Assembly (NCBI RefSeq): GCF_030398385.1 | Contig: NZ_JAOAOQ010000022.1 | Location: 28,198-92,197 of the forward strand | From: Aquibium sp. ELW1220 | GTDB lineage: Bacteria; Pseudomonadota; Alphaproteobacteria; Rhizobiales; Rhizobiaceae | DNA: 64,000 nucleotides | Reading direction: 5' to 3' | In this document: positions 1-10,313 of the stretch, piece by piece | Layout: each line of letters starts with the position of its first letter | Position numbering within the stretch: position 1 is the first letter of the stretch | Position numbers and translations under genes: made by a program | The notes under the pieces: generated by a model | Database searches by the model: none | Told to the model about the DNA's origin: nothing | The model's input: the letters and a program-made list of their open reading frames with translations, nothing else

Positions 1-150
1 GCCGCCTACGAGGCGGCCCGTCGCGAGCGGACCGCGCGCGTCCAGCAGGGCTCGCTCGCCAATGACTGGCTGCGCCAGGGGGGCAATGCCGACTGGGTCT
101 ATGCCTACGACGCCTGGGCCGATCCCGTCGGCGGTCGGCAAGCCGCCTGA
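1..150 (+). CDS. FAD-dependent monooxygenase, C-terminal fragment (5' end outside window)
   Basis: Only the last 49 codons and the TGA stop are present. The reading frame is open from base 1. The residues include the stretch [20 protein letters not shown], which resembles the C-terminal end of single-component FAD aromatic-ring monooxygenases of the salicylate hydroxylase / 6-hydroxynicotinate monooxygenase type. In that family this segment packs behind the substrate domain and carries no catalytic residue. The gene converges on tuf and is followed by a rho-independent terminator. The family call rests on this short tail only; substrate and start cannot be judged. Confidence 0.6.
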   Translation, partial: AAYEAARRERTARVQQGSLANDWLRQGGNADWVYAYDAWADPVGGRQAA

Positions 151-200
151 GGCGCAGGCGCCCTCCCCGCCGCCGGACGGCGCGGACCACCAGATGCAGA

Positions 201-230
201 AAGGGCGCCTCATGGGCGCCCTTCCGTTTT
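201..230 (+). terminator. Rho-independent terminator of the monooxygenase gene
   Basis: A perfect 9-bp stem (AAGGGCGCC at 201-209 with GGCGCCCTT at 215-223, 5-nt loop) is followed by CCGTTTT. It lies 50 bases after the monooxygenase stop. It sits between convergent genes, so it may also stop tuf transcription, but the T-rich tail is only on the plus strand. Confidence 0.75.
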
Positions 231-260
231 CCGGCTGATGGAGCACGAGGCTCCCGCCGA

Positions 261-1436
<1,176 letters not shown>

Positions 1437-1546
1437 GTCACTTTCCCTGGACGGCCGTTGCCGGCCTGTTGCGGTTGCCGCGCGCTTAGCCGCAACCGGC
1501 GAAAAACACAAGAGGCAGGCTGGCGCCGGACCGGACTGCAGCAGGT

Positions 1547-1578
1547 GCCGCCGAAGCTGGGAAACCCACTTCGGCGGC
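1547..1578 (-). terminator. Strong hairpin between the LLM operon end and tuf
   Basis: A perfect 10-bp stem (GCCGCCGAAG at 1547-1556 with CTTCGGCGGC at 1569-1578) continues into an inner TGGG/CCCA stem over an AAA loop. It lies about 40 bases after the stop of the LLM gene at 1621 and upstream of tuf, so it probably ends the catabolic operon and insulates tuf. There is no T tract, so it could instead be an RNA-stability element. Confidence 0.5.
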
Positions 1579-1620
1579 AGCCCGCGACGCCGCCGGAACA
1601 GACAATGCGCGCTCCGGGAC

Positions 1621-2700
1621 TCAGGCGCTGACCGCGATCGCAGCCGGCTTCCCGGAGGTCCCGAGCGCCTTGTTGACGGCGGGGATGATCTTCTCGCCCC
1701 AGGTCTCGATCTGCTTCAGCATGGTCTTCTGGTCGAAGTCGCCGAGCTGCGTCTGGACGGCGATCTGGTCCGGTTTCAGCACCTCGATCTCCTCCAGCAG
1801 CCGGTCGATGACCCTGTTGACGCTGCCGACCGGGAGGTTCTGTCGCAGGGTCTCGAAGGACAGGTCCTTCTGGGTCGGCGTCTCCTTGAGCATGTAGCCG
1901 TCCTCGCTCTGCTGGCGGCGCTGGTGCAGCGCCTCCGAGAGCCGGCGCTGGAAGCGCGCATTCTCCAGATAGCTGTCGATCTCGGCCTCGTCGTCGCTGG
2001 CGTAGCAGCAGCGCAGCAGCGCGACCTTGACGTCGGTGACCTGCTTCTTCTCTGCGGCTGCGGCCTGCTCCAGCGTCTGGCGCAACCCGGCGATCGCCTC
2101 CAGCCCGCCGTGCAGGGCGGTGACGAAGAGGTTGTGCCCCTCGCGGTAGCCCCGGCCCATGCTGCGCGCGGAACCTGCGGCGATCCAGATCGGCGGGGTC
2201 GGCCTCTGGATGGTACGCACCGAGATCGCCGTCGGCGGGATCTTGATGTGCGTGCCGTCGTGCTCGAAGATCGTCTGGTTCAGACCCTTCATGATGATGT
2301 CGAGATATTCGGAAAAAACTGCCGGCGCCTCGTCGACGTCGACGCCGAAGCGCTCGAACTCGAACTGCTGGTAGCCCGAGCCGACGCCGAGTTCCAGGCG
2401 ACCGTTGGAGACGATGTCGGCGAAACCGATCTCCGAGAGCAGGCGCTGCGGCTGGTAGAGCGGCAGGACGCAGACGGCGGTGCCGAGCCGGATGGTCCTG
2501 GTGACGCCGGCCAGATGCGACACCATCATCAGCGGCGACGGCACGAGGCTGTAGTTGTTGAAGTGGTGCTCGGCGAACCAGGCCGTGTCGAAGCCCGCCT
2601 TCTCGGAGGTGATGGCCTGTTCGATCGAGTTCCTCAGCACGACGTCCGACGGCTGGTGGTAGCCGCGTTGGGCGGCGAGGATGAAGGTGCCGAATTCCAT
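1621..2700 (-). CDS. LLM-class flavin-dependent monooxygenase (luciferase-like)
   Basis: A 359-residue protein with a bacterial-luciferase-like TIM barrel. It begins [13 protein letters not shown] and contains [17 protein letters not shown], typical of F420/FMN-dependent LLM enzymes. Members use reduced FMN, supplied by a separate reductase, and O2 to oxygenate organic substrates. A flavin-reductase gene (4676-5257) lies in the same operon and is the likely partner. The start chosen at 2700 has AGGAAA about 6 bases upstream; 34 further upstream codons are open but lack family similarity. It is the last gene of the catabolic operon. It is a different subfamily from the LLM protein at 11109-12422 (length and N-terminus differ), so the two probably act on different intermediates. 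The substrate is not predictable. Confidence 0.85.
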   Translation of the reverse strand: MEFGTFILAAQRGYHQPSDVVLRNSIEQAITSEKAGFDTAWFAEHHFNNYSLVPSPLMMVSHLAGVTRTIRLGTAVCVLPLYQPQRLLSEIGFADIVSNGRLELGVGSGYQQFEFERFGVDVDEAPAVFSEYLDIIMKGLNQTIFEHDGTHIKIPPTAISVRTIQRPTPPIWIAAGSARSMGRGYREGHNLFVTALHGGLEAIAGLRQTLEQAAAAEKKQVTDVKVALLRCCYASDDEAEIDSYLENARFQRRLSEALHQRRQQSEDGYMLKETPTQKDLSFETLRQNLPVGSVNRVIDRLLEEIEVLKPDQIAVQTQLGDFDQKTMLKQIETWGEKIIPAVNKALGTSGKPAAIAVSA

Positions 2701-2755
2701 GATGTTTCCTCGGTGTTTTCTTGATTGAAGGTCGGTCCGCCCGATGGCGCTCGCC

Positions 2756-3052
2756 TCAGGGCCAGCGCTCGACATGGGCGCGGATGGCGTTCGACCCCGC
2801 ATCGACCCAACCCTTGCCGGCGGCGTAGGCGATCATCGCGCGATAGGCTTCGTGCCATGCGGCTGTGTCCGGCGCGCCCGGCAGCGCCGGCACGCGGTCG
2901 ATGCCGATCAGCACGTTGCCGTCGTCGACGAAGCGGACGCCGTCGATCGCGGGCCGGGTGTCGGCATGGCCGGAGAGCCGCAGCTTGAAACCCTTGAAAT
3001 CGTCGGCTTCGAGCAGGCGCAGACCGGTCGCGGGTGAATGGTCGACGATCAT
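2756..3052 (-). CDS. Hypothetical protein, 98 residues, in the catabolic operon
   Basis: I do not recognise the family. The 98-residue protein starts MIVDHSPATGLRLLEADDFK and ends RAHVERWP. It is acidic to neutral, with no signal peptide, membrane segment or cysteine. A GGAG sits 8 bases before the ATG, and the start lies 4 bases after the stop of the tandem SDR, which argues for translation within the operon. An LLM gene follows 55 bases downstream. The size and position suggest a small accessory or enzyme-subunit role, but nothing in the sequence shows what. Confidence 0.7.
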   Translation of the reverse strand: MIVDHSPATGLRLLEADDFKGFKLRLSGHADTRPAIDGVRFVDDGNVLIGIDRVPALPGAPDTAAWHEAYRAMIAYAAGKGWVDAGSNAIRAHVERWP

Positions 3053-3056
3053 CCGG

Positions 3057-4649
3057 TCACTCTCCGTCGGTTTCGTCGGCCGGTTTGCTGGCAGGGCCGG
3101 CATTGCCGAAGGCGGTCCAGCCGCCGTCGACGTAAAGAATGGAGCCGTTGACGTAGGACGCGGCCGGAGAGGCCATGAACAGGACGGCGTCGGCGACGTC
3201 GTCGGGACGGCCCATGTCGCCCATCGGGATGCGCCGCCGGATGGCGGCAGCGTCGATCCGCCCGGCCGTCTCCAGCGCCGCGACACCCGGCGTGCGGATG
3301 TAGCCGGGGGCGACCGTGGCCGTGCGAATGCCCTGCGGGCCGAGTTCGGCCGCCATGCAGCGGGTGAGGATGTCGATGGCCGCCTTCGAGGCGCCATAGG
3401 CGTGGCGCGGCGCGAAGGGAAGGAAGGTGTTGATCGAGCCGATGTTGAGGATCATCGAGCCGCGCCGCATCGCCCTGAGCGCCTCGCGGGTGCACAGGAA
3501 GGCTCCCGCCAGGTTCACGTCGAGTACGGCTTCGAGGTCGGCCGGCCCCTGGTCGAGCGCCGGCTTGAAACCGTCGGCCACGGCCGCGTCGTTGACGAGC
3601 AGGTCGATGCGGCCGAAGCGGGCGGCGATGTCGGCGAAGACGCCCACCACCTGGTCTTCCGAGGTGACGTCGAGCGCGTAGCCGGCATGCGATTCGCCGA
3701 GCGACCGCGCCACCGTCAGGGCGCCCTCCCCGTCACGGTCGGCAACGACGACCGTGTCGCCATTGGCGGCGAAGGCGCGCGCGATCGCCTCGCCGATGCC
3801 GCGGGCAGCCCCCGTGACCACGACGACACGCCCGCTCGCGGCCATGTCGGGACGCGCCAGCTCGTCCGGCGGCGTGCCGTCGACCGGCGGGTGCGCCTCG
3901 CCCGGCTGGTTGAAGGAGGCCCAGCCGCCGTCGACCGCCAGCACGGTGCCGGTGACGTAGCGCGCGCGGTCGGAAGCAAGGAAGCGGGCGGCATGGGCGA
4001 TCTCGTCTGGCCGTCCCATGCGCCCGACCGGCACCCGCCTGCGCACCGCGGCGAGATCCGCCTTTCCCGTGCGCTCGAGTTCGGCGACCATCGGCGTACG
4101 GACATAGCCCGGCGCCACCGCGCTCACCCGGATGCCGCGCGCGGCCCATTCGCAGGCGAGCGACTTCGTGAACGAGATCAGCCCGGCCTTCGACGCGGCA
4201 TAGGCGTTGCGGCGCGGATTGCCGAGCACGCCCGCGAGCGAGGCGATGTTGACGACGACGCCGCCGGGCTTCATGCGCCGCACCGCCTCGCGCGCCATCA
4301 CGAAGGGACCGACGAGGTTGACGGCGATGGCCTTGCGGAAGGCGTCGAGCCCGGTATCGACGGTCGCCGCCATGGTCGGCCCCATCGCGGCATTGTTGAC
4401 CAGCGCGTCGACCCGGCCGAACCGCTCGTCGATGCGGGCGTAAAGCGCCAGGATGTCGGCCTCCGACGAGACGTCGCAGGCCAGCCCGAGGTGGCGGGGG
4501 CCCAGTTGCTGCGCCAGCGCGACGACGTCCGAGCCCTGCAGGTCGACGGCGACCACCGTGTCGCCGTCCTCGGCAAAGAGCCCGGCGAGCGACCGTCCGA
4601 TGCCTCCCGCCGCGCCCGTCACGATGACGATCCTGCCCGTGTCGATCAT
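3057..4649 (-). CDS. Tandem SDR: two short-chain dehydrogenase domains in one polypeptide
   Basis: One uninterrupted 530-residue frame contains two complete classical SDR domains. Domain 1 (about 1-247) has the cofactor motif TGAAGGIG (11-18), Ser137 and Tyr150-x3-Lys154. Domain 2 (about 270-530) has TGAARGIG (279-286), Ser405 and Tyr418-x3-Lys422. Both active sites look intact. The joint is a Pro/Glu-rich linker (about 248-269). SDRs are normally about 250 residues and tetrameric, so this is a gene fusion, perhaps giving two successive NAD(P)-linked oxidations or a pseudo-tetramer from two chains. GGAGGAAC precedes the ATG. An ATG occurs at the start of domain 2 without a good ribosome site, so separate translation is unlikely. 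The flavin reductase lies just upstream. The substrate is unknown. Confidence 0.88.
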   Translation of the reverse strand: MIDTGRIVIVTGAAGGIGRSLAGLFAEDGDTVVAVDLQGSDVVALAQQLGPRHLGLACDVSSEADILALYARIDERFGRVDALVNNAAMGPTMAATVDTGLDAFRKAIAVNLVGPFVMAREAVRRMKPGGVVVNIASLAGVLGNPRRNAYAASKAGLISFTKSLACEWAARGIRVSAVAPGYVRTPMVAELERTGKADLAAVRRRVPVGRMGRPDEIAHAARFLASDRARYVTGTVLAVDGGWASFNQPGEAHPPVDGTPPDELARPDMAASGRVVVVTGAARGIGEAIARAFAANGDTVVVADRDGEGALTVARSLGESHAGYALDVTSEDQVVGVFADIAARFGRIDLLVNDAAVADGFKPALDQGPADLEAVLDVNLAGAFLCTREALRAMRRGSMILNIGSINTFLPFAPRHAYGASKAAIDILTRCMAAELGPQGIRTATVAPGYIRTPGVAALETAGRIDAAAIRRRIPMGDMGRPDDVADAVLFMASPAASYVNGSILYVDGGWTAFGNAGPASKPADETDGE

Positions 4650-4675
4650 GTCAGTTCCTCCCCGGCCGGCGCACG

Positions 4676-5257
4676 TCAGGTGACGGGCGCGAGGCGACGG
4701 AACGACCCGTCGCGATAGATCAGTCCTTCCTGGTCGAGCGACTCGGCCGCGACCACCCGGCCGAAGTAGATGTTGTGGGTGCCCGATGCGATGCAGTTCT
4801 CGACGACGCAGTCGAAGCTCGCCAGCGCGCCGTCGAGCACCGGCGCACCGGTCACCTGCGGCTGCCAGCGGCCCTCGGCGAAACGCTCCTCGGGGCTGAG
4901 CTTGGAGGTGGAGAACAGGCGGGCGACGAGATGCTGCTCCTCCGTCAGGAAGTTGACGGCGAAGACGCCGCTCTCGGCAATGATGGCCTCGGCCGAAGCG
5001 CCCTTGTTGACGCAGACAAGGATCACCGGCGGACTGGCCGACACCGAGCACACCGCCGTGGCCGTCAGCCCGTTGACGTGGCTGCCCGCGCGCGAGGTGA
5101 TGACGGCGACCGAGCAGGCGACCTGGCGCATGGCGATCTTGAATTCGCTCTCGCCGATTCCGGCCGGAAGAGGCGCGCCGGTCGGCTGCGCCGCCCGCTC
5201 ACCGCGCACCGGAACGACCTCCGAAAGGTGTCCGTCCGGCGATCGTGTCCTGCGCAT
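4676..5257 (-). CDS. Flavin reductase family protein (NAD(P)H:FMN oxidoreductase component)
   Basis: A 193-residue protein with a split-barrel flavin-reductase domain from about residue 35. The stretch GLTATAVCSVSASPPVILVC is the typical FMN-binding region of the HpaC/DszD-like group, which reduces free flavin for a two-component monooxygenase. Two LLM monooxygenases are encoded in the same operon (1621-2700 and 11109-12422), the obvious recipients of FMNH2. About 30 extra N-terminal residues precede the domain. The start at 5257 has GGGAG upstream, but a later start cannot be excluded. Confidence 0.85.
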   Translation of the reverse strand: MRRTRSPDGHLSEVVPVRGERAAQPTGAPLPAGIGESEFKIAMRQVACSVAVITSRAGSHVNGLTATAVCSVSASPPVILVCVNKGASAEAIIAESGVFAVNFLTEEQHLVARLFSTSKLSPEERFAEGRWQPQVTGAPVLDGALASFDCVVENCIASGTHNIYFGRVVAAESLDQEGLIYRDGSFRRLAPVT

Positions 5258-5342
5258 GGGATCCCTGCTCCCTCACTGATAACCGTTCCCTGCCCGGCCG
5301 ACGGAAGGTTTCATCGGGCAGAGCCGGTTGCATGCGGCACCT

Positions 5343-5900
5343 TCAAGCTTCGGTCGATCGGTTCGGCTGCGCGGTCCCCGCCGCGCGGATCGCGGCGTAG
5401 ATGGCGTCGTCGGGAAAGGCCGTGCCGATCGGCCGGCGCGGGCCGAAACGAGCCGCCTCGTCCTCGGCCGGCGGCTGCTGCTCCTCGACCCAGTCGTAGG
5501 CGACCACGCGGTCCGCGACGCGCCACTCCCCGCCCCGCTTCTCGAAGCGGTCGCAGTAGCGCCCTGCCAGCAGGTACTGCCGCAGCGCGCCCGCCCTGTC
5601 GGGACCTCGCTGCAAGGCGCTGAAATAGCTCTCGACCACCGCCACGTCCGGACCCGTGAACTCGATCAGGATGTTGGAGACCTGATGCACGTTGCGCGGT
5701 CCCGCCCGGAACACCTCGACCGCATGTCGGATGAACCCTTCCGCCGATCCGTTGTAGGCGCCGTGGCAGTCGTGGGCATCCTCCCAGTAGGAGGAACGCA
5801 GCGCCGCCTCGTCGGCCCGGTCGATGCCGCGGCAGTAGCGGTAGATGCAGTCGCGGATCGCCTCGCGATCGAGGAGTTCCAAGAGCTTCGCGTCGTTCAT
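5343..5900 (-). CDS. SnoaL-like / NTF2-fold protein
   Basis: A 185-residue protein of the SnoaL-like NTF2 fold. The N-terminal stretch [20 protein letters not shown] is typical of members annotated as nuclear transport factor 2 family proteins or small-subunit-like ring-hydroxylating proteins. The family includes dehydratases, isomerases, dehydrochlorinase (LinA) and non-catalytic proteins. ATG codons at 5906 and 5900 are both possible; GGAG sits only 3 bases before the first and 9 before the second, so 5900 is preferred. It lies between the acyl-CoA ligase and the flavin reductase. A dehydratase or isomerase step is plausible but unproven. Confidence 0.75.
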   Translation of the reverse strand: MNDAKLLELLDREAIRDCIYRYCRGIDRADEAALRSSYWEDAHDCHGAYNGSAEGFIRHAVEVFRAGPRNVHQVSNILIEFTGPDVAVVESYFSALQRGPDRAGALRQYLLAGRYCDRFEKRGGEWRVADRVVAYDWVEEQQPPAEDEAARFGPRRPIGTAFPDDAIYAAIRAAGTAQPNRSTEA

Positions 5901-5922
5901 TCCCATTACTCCAACAAGCACG

Positions 5923-8028
5923 TCAGGCCTTCGGCACGATCAGCGCATCGAGCGCGACGAGCCCCTTGCCTCGTTCCAGCACCCGCACCGGATTGAGATC
6001 GATGCTCTCGATGCCCGCCGCATTGGCGGCAGCGAAACGCGACAGATCCGACAGCATCCGTGCAAGCGCCTCGATGTCGGCGGGCGCTCCGCCGCGCACG
6101 CCTTCGAGCATCGCGAAGCCGCGAATCTCGCGGATCATCCGGTGCGCCTCCGCCACGCCGAACGGAGCGGCGCGGAAGGTCACGTCCTTCAGCACCTCGA
6201 CGAACACGCCGCCGAGGCCGAACATCACCACCGGCCCGAAGGCCGGATCGCTGGTCACCCCGGCGATCACCTCGACGCCGCCGGCGATCATCGGCGAGAC
6301 GAGCAGGCCGTCGATCCGTGCGTCCGGACGGTGCTTGCCCGCCCTCGCCAGAATCTCGGCCGCGGCGGCACGCACCTCCGCCTCGTCCTTCAGGCCGACG
6401 ATCACGCCGCCGATCTCGGTCTTGTGGGCGATGTCCGCCGAGGCGATCTTGACGACGACCGGGAAACCGATCGCCGCCGCCGCCGCTCCCGCATCCTCGT
6501 CCGGCCGCACCAGCGCTTCCTTCGGGAACGGGATACCGGCCGCCGCCAGGATGCGCTTGGCCTCGTGCTCGCCGATCGCGTTCCTGCCGATGTCGACCGT
6601 CGCGGCGGGTAGCCCCTGCTCGGCAGCGGCCTTCGCCCGGTCGAAGGAGCGGCGGAAGTGGACGAGCGCGCCGAGCGCGTTCATCATGGCCGTGCCGTCC
6701 TCGTGGACGAGAAAGCCCTTCTCCTCGTAGGAGCGCACGATTTCCGGCGGTGCCGACATGGTAAGCGCCATGATGGTGCCGCGCGACGCGGCAGACGCCG
6801 TCTCCAGCACCTCGCGCAGCCTGCCGGCGAAGGTGGGGCTTGCCGGGCCGCTGCCGAAGATGCCGGTGAAGAGGTCGTAGCCGCCCTTTTCCAGCATGGC
6901 GGCAATGTAGCTGGTCATCAGCGGCAGGTCGGTCAGCGCCTGCGCCGTCGCGTCGACCGGATTGCGCGGCGAGGCGTAGGGCAGCATGGCCTTGAGCTCG
7001 GCCTGCGCCTCCTCCGGCATCGGCGCGACGTCGAGGCCGGCGGCCTCGGCGTCGTCGGCCATCTGGATGCCGAAGCCGCCCGACAGGGTGAAGATGCCGA
7101 GCGTGTTGCCGGCCGGATAGATGCCGCGCGAGCAGGCATAGGCGACGTCGAGCTGTTCGGCGGTCGTCTTGGCCCGCCAGACGCCATACTGGCGGAACAC
7201 CGCGTCGAAGATGGCATCGGAGCCCGCGAGTGCTGCCGTGTGCGAGCTCACCGCATGCGCGCCGACCTCGGAGCGGCCGACCTTCATGAAGACGATCGCC
7301 TTCTCGCGCTCGCGCGCCACTTCGAGCGCTTCGACGAAGGCGTCGCGATTGCGGATGCCTTCGGCGTAGGCCATCACGACGTTGACGTCCGGCTGCTCGA
7401 CCATCCAGCGCAGCGCTTCGGCGACGTCGACGTCGCATTCGTTGCCGGTGGTGATCCAGTGGCCGATGCCGAGGCCGCGCTGGCGCGCGAGATGGGCGAT
7501 ATGCGATCCATAGGCGCCGCTCTGCGACACGACGCCGACGGGACCGGGCTCGATGAAGGCGCCGTCGAGGATGGCCGAAAACGTGCCGTAATAGCCGGTC
7601 GCCGAGCTGAAGACGCCGAGACAGTTCGGCCCTAGCAGGCGCATGCCGCTCTCGCGTGCGATGGCCGCCATCTCGTCCTGGATCGCCCGGCCCGCCTCGT
7701 CGGTCTCGGCGAAACCGGCAGAAAACACGATCGCGGCCTTCACCTTGCGGTCGGCACAGGCGCGTACCGCGTCGAGCGTTCCCGCAGCCGGAACGGCGAG
7801 GATCGCGACGTCCGGGGTTTCCGGCAGGTCGGCGATGGAGGCATAGGCGCGCAGACCCTGCACCGTGTCGCGCTTCGGGTTCACCGGATAGACCGCGCCG
7901 CGATAGCCGGCTTCGCGCAGATAGCGAAGGGGCCGGCCGCCGATGCGCTGGGCATCGTCGGAGGCGCCGACCAAGGCGATCGAATTCGGCGCGAGCAAAG
8001 CGGAAAGGGCGTTCATGCGGTCGAGCAT
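5923..8028 (-). CDS. Acetate--CoA ligase family protein, ADP-forming (fused alpha-beta subunits)
   Basis: A 701-residue protein with the order CoA-binding Rossmann domain (VGASD near residue 20), succinyl-CoA-synthetase-like ligase domain (GPNCLG near 135, VSQSGAYG near 165) and a C-terminal ATP-grasp domain (about 475-700). This is the fused NDP-forming acyl-CoA synthetase architecture. It interconverts acid + CoA + ATP and acyl-CoA + ADP + phosphate. The ATG at 8028 overlaps the stop of the SMP-30 gene as TGATG, suggesting translational coupling; an in-frame ATG at 8016 is an alternative. In this operon it may activate a carboxylic acid released by the lactonase or monooxygenases. The specificity is unknown. 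Confidence 0.88.
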   Translation of the reverse strand: MLDRMNALSALLAPNSIALVGASDDAQRIGGRPLRYLREAGYRGAVYPVNPKRDTVQGLRAYASIADLPETPDVAILAVPAAGTLDAVRACADRKVKAAIVFSAGFAETDEAGRAIQDEMAAIARESGMRLLGPNCLGVFSSATGYYGTFSAILDGAFIEPGPVGVVSQSGAYGSHIAHLARQRGLGIGHWITTGNECDVDVAEALRWMVEQPDVNVVMAYAEGIRNRDAFVEALEVAREREKAIVFMKVGRSEVGAHAVSSHTAALAGSDAIFDAVFRQYGVWRAKTTAEQLDVAYACSRGIYPAGNTLGIFTLSGGFGIQMADDAEAAGLDVAPMPEEAQAELKAMLPYASPRNPVDATAQALTDLPLMTSYIAAMLEKGGYDLFTGIFGSGPASPTFAGRLREVLETASAASRGTIMALTMSAPPEIVRSYEEKGFLVHEDGTAMMNALGALVHFRRSFDRAKAAAEQGLPAATVDIGRNAIGEHEAKRILAAAGIPFPKEALVRPDEDAGAAAAAIGFPVVVKIASADIAHKTEIGGVIVGLKDEAEVRAAAAEILARAGKHRPDARIDGLLVSPMIAGGVEVIAGVTSDPAFGPVVMFGLGGVFVEVLKDVTFRAAPFGVAEAHRMIREIRGFAMLEGVRGGAPADIEALARMLSDLSRFAAANAAGIESIDLNPVRVLERGKGLVALDALIVPKA

Positions 8029-8930
8029 CAGGAGGCCTTCGCGACGGGTTCGGCTACCGACGCGCCGAAGCGCGTCTCGGGCAGGCCACGCACGCCGAGC
8101 CCCTCGATGGCAAAGAGGCAGCCGCCCTGCGGATGGCGCGAGATCGCGCGACCGGAGCCGGAATCCTTGATCGAGGTGACGTAGAGCGTCGACAGGTCGT
8201 CGCCGCCGAAAGCGACACAGGAGGGCATGTCGGTCGGTGCGTCGATCAGCCGGTCAAGCTTGCCGGCCGGCGTGAAGCGGGCGATCTTGCCGACCTGGAC
8301 GAGACAGACCCAGATGCAGCCGTCGGCATCGACCGTCGCGCCGTCGGGACCGGAATCCCAGGGGTTGGTGTCGACCAGCAGGCGCGGATCGCCGACCGGC
8401 GTGTCGCCCGGGCCGTAGGAGAACGCCCTGATCGCCCGGTCGAGGCTGTCGGCAAAATACATCGTCCTGCCGTCGGGGCTGAAGCAGAGCGCGTTGAAGA
8501 TCCGGATCCCGGTGGCGAAGACCTCGGAGTTGCCGTTGCGGTCGACGCGCCAGAGCTTGCCCAGAGGATCGGCGTGCACGCCCATCGTGCCGCACAGGAA
8601 ACGGCCGAAGCGGTCGTTCTTGCCATCGTTGAAGCGGACCTTGGGGTCCGGTTCCGGCTTGAAGATCGGGCTGAACGCGCCCGTGTCGAGATCGAGTTCG
8701 TAGATGCCGTCGGCGAGCCCCGCGACCAGCGTCCTGCCCGCGCCAAGCGCGACGGAGCCGACCATCGAAGGCGTCTTCCAGGAGCGGAACGTGCCTGCGG
8801 CCAGATCATGGGCGTGGATCAGCCGCGATACGCCGTCGACCCAGTAGAGGGTCCGGTCGCGACCGTCCCAGACCGGGCTTTCGCCCAACAGATCAGCGTC
8901 CCGCGAGACGAGGTGGAACTTCGGGTTCAT
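8028..8930 (-). CDS. SMP-30/gluconolactonase/LRE family lactonase
   Basis: A 300-residue six-bladed beta-propeller of the SMP-30/regucalcin family. Metal-site features are visible: GESPVW near the N-terminus (Glu), the NDGKNDRFGRF region (Asn) and the PDGATVDADG region (Asp). Family members are metal-dependent lactonases that open sugar lactones or other cyclic esters. The start MNPKFHLVSRD was chosen because the 39 upstream in-frame codons overlap an intergenic hairpin; the ribosome site (AAGG) is weak. In an operon with LLM enzymes, which can act as Baeyer-Villiger oxygenases making lactones, opening such a ring is a natural role (inference). Confidence 0.85.
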   Translation of the reverse strand: MNPKFHLVSRDADLLGESPVWDGRDRTLYWVDGVSRLIHAHDLAAGTFRSWKTPSMVGSVALGAGRTLVAGLADGIYELDLDTGAFSPIFKPEPDPKVRFNDGKNDRFGRFLCGTMGVHADPLGKLWRVDRNGNSEVFATGIRIFNALCFSPDGRTMYFADSLDRAIRAFSYGPGDTPVGDPRLLVDTNPWDSGPDGATVDADGCIWVCLVQVGKIARFTPAGKLDRLIDAPTDMPSCVAFGGDDLSTLYVTSIKDSGSGRAISRHPQGGCLFAIEGLGVRGLPETRFGASVAEPVAKAS

Positions 8931-8956
8931 GAAAATGCCTTGGAAGAACGGGGGGT

Positions 8957-8982
8957 GGCGAAGGGGCAGATGCCCCTTCGCC
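8957..8982 (-). other. 12-bp intergenic hairpin after livK-like gene
   Basis: A perfect 12-bp inverted repeat (GGCGAAGGGGCA at 8957-8968 with TGCCCCTTCGCC at 8971-8982) lies in the 68-bp gap between the binding-protein gene and the SMP-30 gene. It lacks a T tract. Such hairpins behind binding-protein genes often stabilise the upstream mRNA or partly attenuate downstream genes; either would raise binding-protein yield. Confidence 0.5.
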
Positions 8983-8998
8983 GGAGCCTTGGGAGGCT

Positions 8999-10225
8999 TT
9001 ACTGGGTCTTGAGCAGCGGGCAGGTGCTCTCCGCTGCCGGCCGCCACACGTCCTCAGCGGGGATCGTCGACGTGACGGTGTAGTAGTCGTAGGGCTGCTT
9101 CACCTCGTCGGGGCTCTTGATGGTGACGGCGTACATCGGGCGCATCACCTGGCCGTCGGCGCGGATCTTGACGTCCTTCATCTGGAAGTCGTTGATCGGC
9201 ATCTCGTGCATCTTGGCCACGACCGCCTCGCCTTCGTCCGTGCCGGTTTCCTTGACGGCCTTCAGGTAGTGCGTGATCGCGCTGTAGGTGCCCGACATGG
9301 TCTCGTTGGGGATGCGGTCGCGGAAGCGCTTCTTGAAGCGGTCGGCGAATGCGCGGGTCTCGTCGTTCAGGTCCCAGTAGCCGGGCGTGACGATCGACAT
9401 GCCCTTGACGGCCTCGAGACCGATGCCGTGGACCTGGTTGATCTGCAGACCGAGCGCGACGACCTGCTGGCCGCCGTCCTGGATGCCGAATTCCTGCGAC
9501 TGCTTGACGGCATTGGCGAAATCCGAACCGGAATTCGCCAGCACGATGACGTCCGCCCCGCTCGCCTGCGCCTGCAGGATGTAGGACGAGAAGTCGTTGC
9601 TGTTGAGCGGATGCAGCACCGAGCCCAGCACCTTGCCGCCGGCATCCTCGATGAACTTGGTCGCGTCGGCCTGCCACTGCTTGCCGAAGGTGTAGTCGAC
9701 GGTGATGAAGTAGTAGGTTTCGTTCCCGGCCGCGATCATCGACTTGATGACGCCCTTGGCGAGCGAATAGGTGTCGAGAACCCACTGCGTGCCCATCGGC
9801 GAGCAGGCGTCGTTGGTGAGGCCCGAGGACGCGGTGCCGGCCAGCATGTAGGGCTTCTTCTTCTCGGCCATCATGGCCTGGATCGCGATGGCGATCGACG
9901 AGGCCGAACCGCCGACGATGGCGTCGACGCCTTCGTCGTCGACCCACTTCTGCGCGATCGCCGCGCCGATGTCGGGCTTGTTCTGGTCGTCGGCGATGAC
10001 CAGCTCGATCTTCTTGCCGTTCACCTCGCCGCCGAAGTCCTCGATGGCCATGCGCGCCGCCTCGACGGTGCCCGGACCGCCGTTGTCGGCATAGGGCCCG
10101 GACTGGTCGTTCATGACGCCGATCTTGACCACGTCGCCCGAGATGCCCTCGGCAAAGGCCGACGGGACGAGGATGGTCGAGGCCAACAGCCCGGCCACCG
10201 CGTATCTCAACGTATGCTTCTTCAT
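8999..10225 (-). CDS. ABC transporter substrate-binding protein, Liv/amide-urea family
   Basis: A 408-residue periplasmic binding protein (type I fold, LivK-like). A Sec signal peptide covers residues 1-25 (MKKHTLRYAV start, cleavage after PSAFA). The mature protein begins with VKIGVMNDQSGPYADNGGPG, the usual first strand and ligand loop of branched-chain amino-acid/amide binding proteins. GTASSGLTNDACSPMGTQW is another typical segment. AGGAGG precedes the ATG. No permease or ATPase gene is adjacent. The only Liv permease/ATPase set in the window (13432-16831) has no binding protein of its own and lies across the IclR gene, so the two probably form one importer. In catabolic clusters such proteins often bind aromatic or other acids rather than amino acids. 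Confidence 0.9.
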   Translation of the reverse strand: MKKHTLRYAVAGLLASTILVPSAFAEGISGDVVKIGVMNDQSGPYADNGGPGTVEAARMAIEDFGGEVNGKKIELVIADDQNKPDIGAAIAQKWVDDEGVDAIVGGSASSIAIAIQAMMAEKKKPYMLAGTASSGLTNDACSPMGTQWVLDTYSLAKGVIKSMIAAGNETYYFITVDYTFGKQWQADATKFIEDAGGKVLGSVLHPLNSNDFSSYILQAQASGADVIVLANSGSDFANAVKQSQEFGIQDGGQQVVALGLQINQVHGIGLEAVKGMSIVTPGYWDLNDETRAFADRFKKRFRDRIPNETMSGTYSAITHYLKAVKETGTDEGEAVVAKMHEMPINDFQMKDVKIRADGQVMRPMYAVTIKSPDEVKQPYDYYTVTSTIPAEDVWRPAAESTCPLLKTQ

Positions 10226-10257
10226 GCCTTTTCCTCCACTTTTGATCTTCGAACCCC

Positions 10258-10275
10258 CCGGAGGGATGCCTCCGG
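10258..10275 (-). other. Intergenic hairpin upstream of livK-like gene
   Basis: CCGGAGG (10258-10264) and CCTCCGG (10269-10275) form a 7-bp stem with a 4-nt loop in the 88-bp gap between the SDR gene and the binding-protein gene. On the minus strand it is followed by GGGGTT, not a T tract. It could be a weak terminator or processing site allowing separate control of the binding protein. Confidence 0.35.
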
Positions 10276-10313
10276 TCGAAGACGGTTGCATCGGCGGCTC
10301 CTGCCGCGATGGA

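Noticed and set aside
3820..3860. Separate start for the second SDR domain
   Set aside because: An ATG exists but has no good ribosome site, and no stop codon separates the domains.
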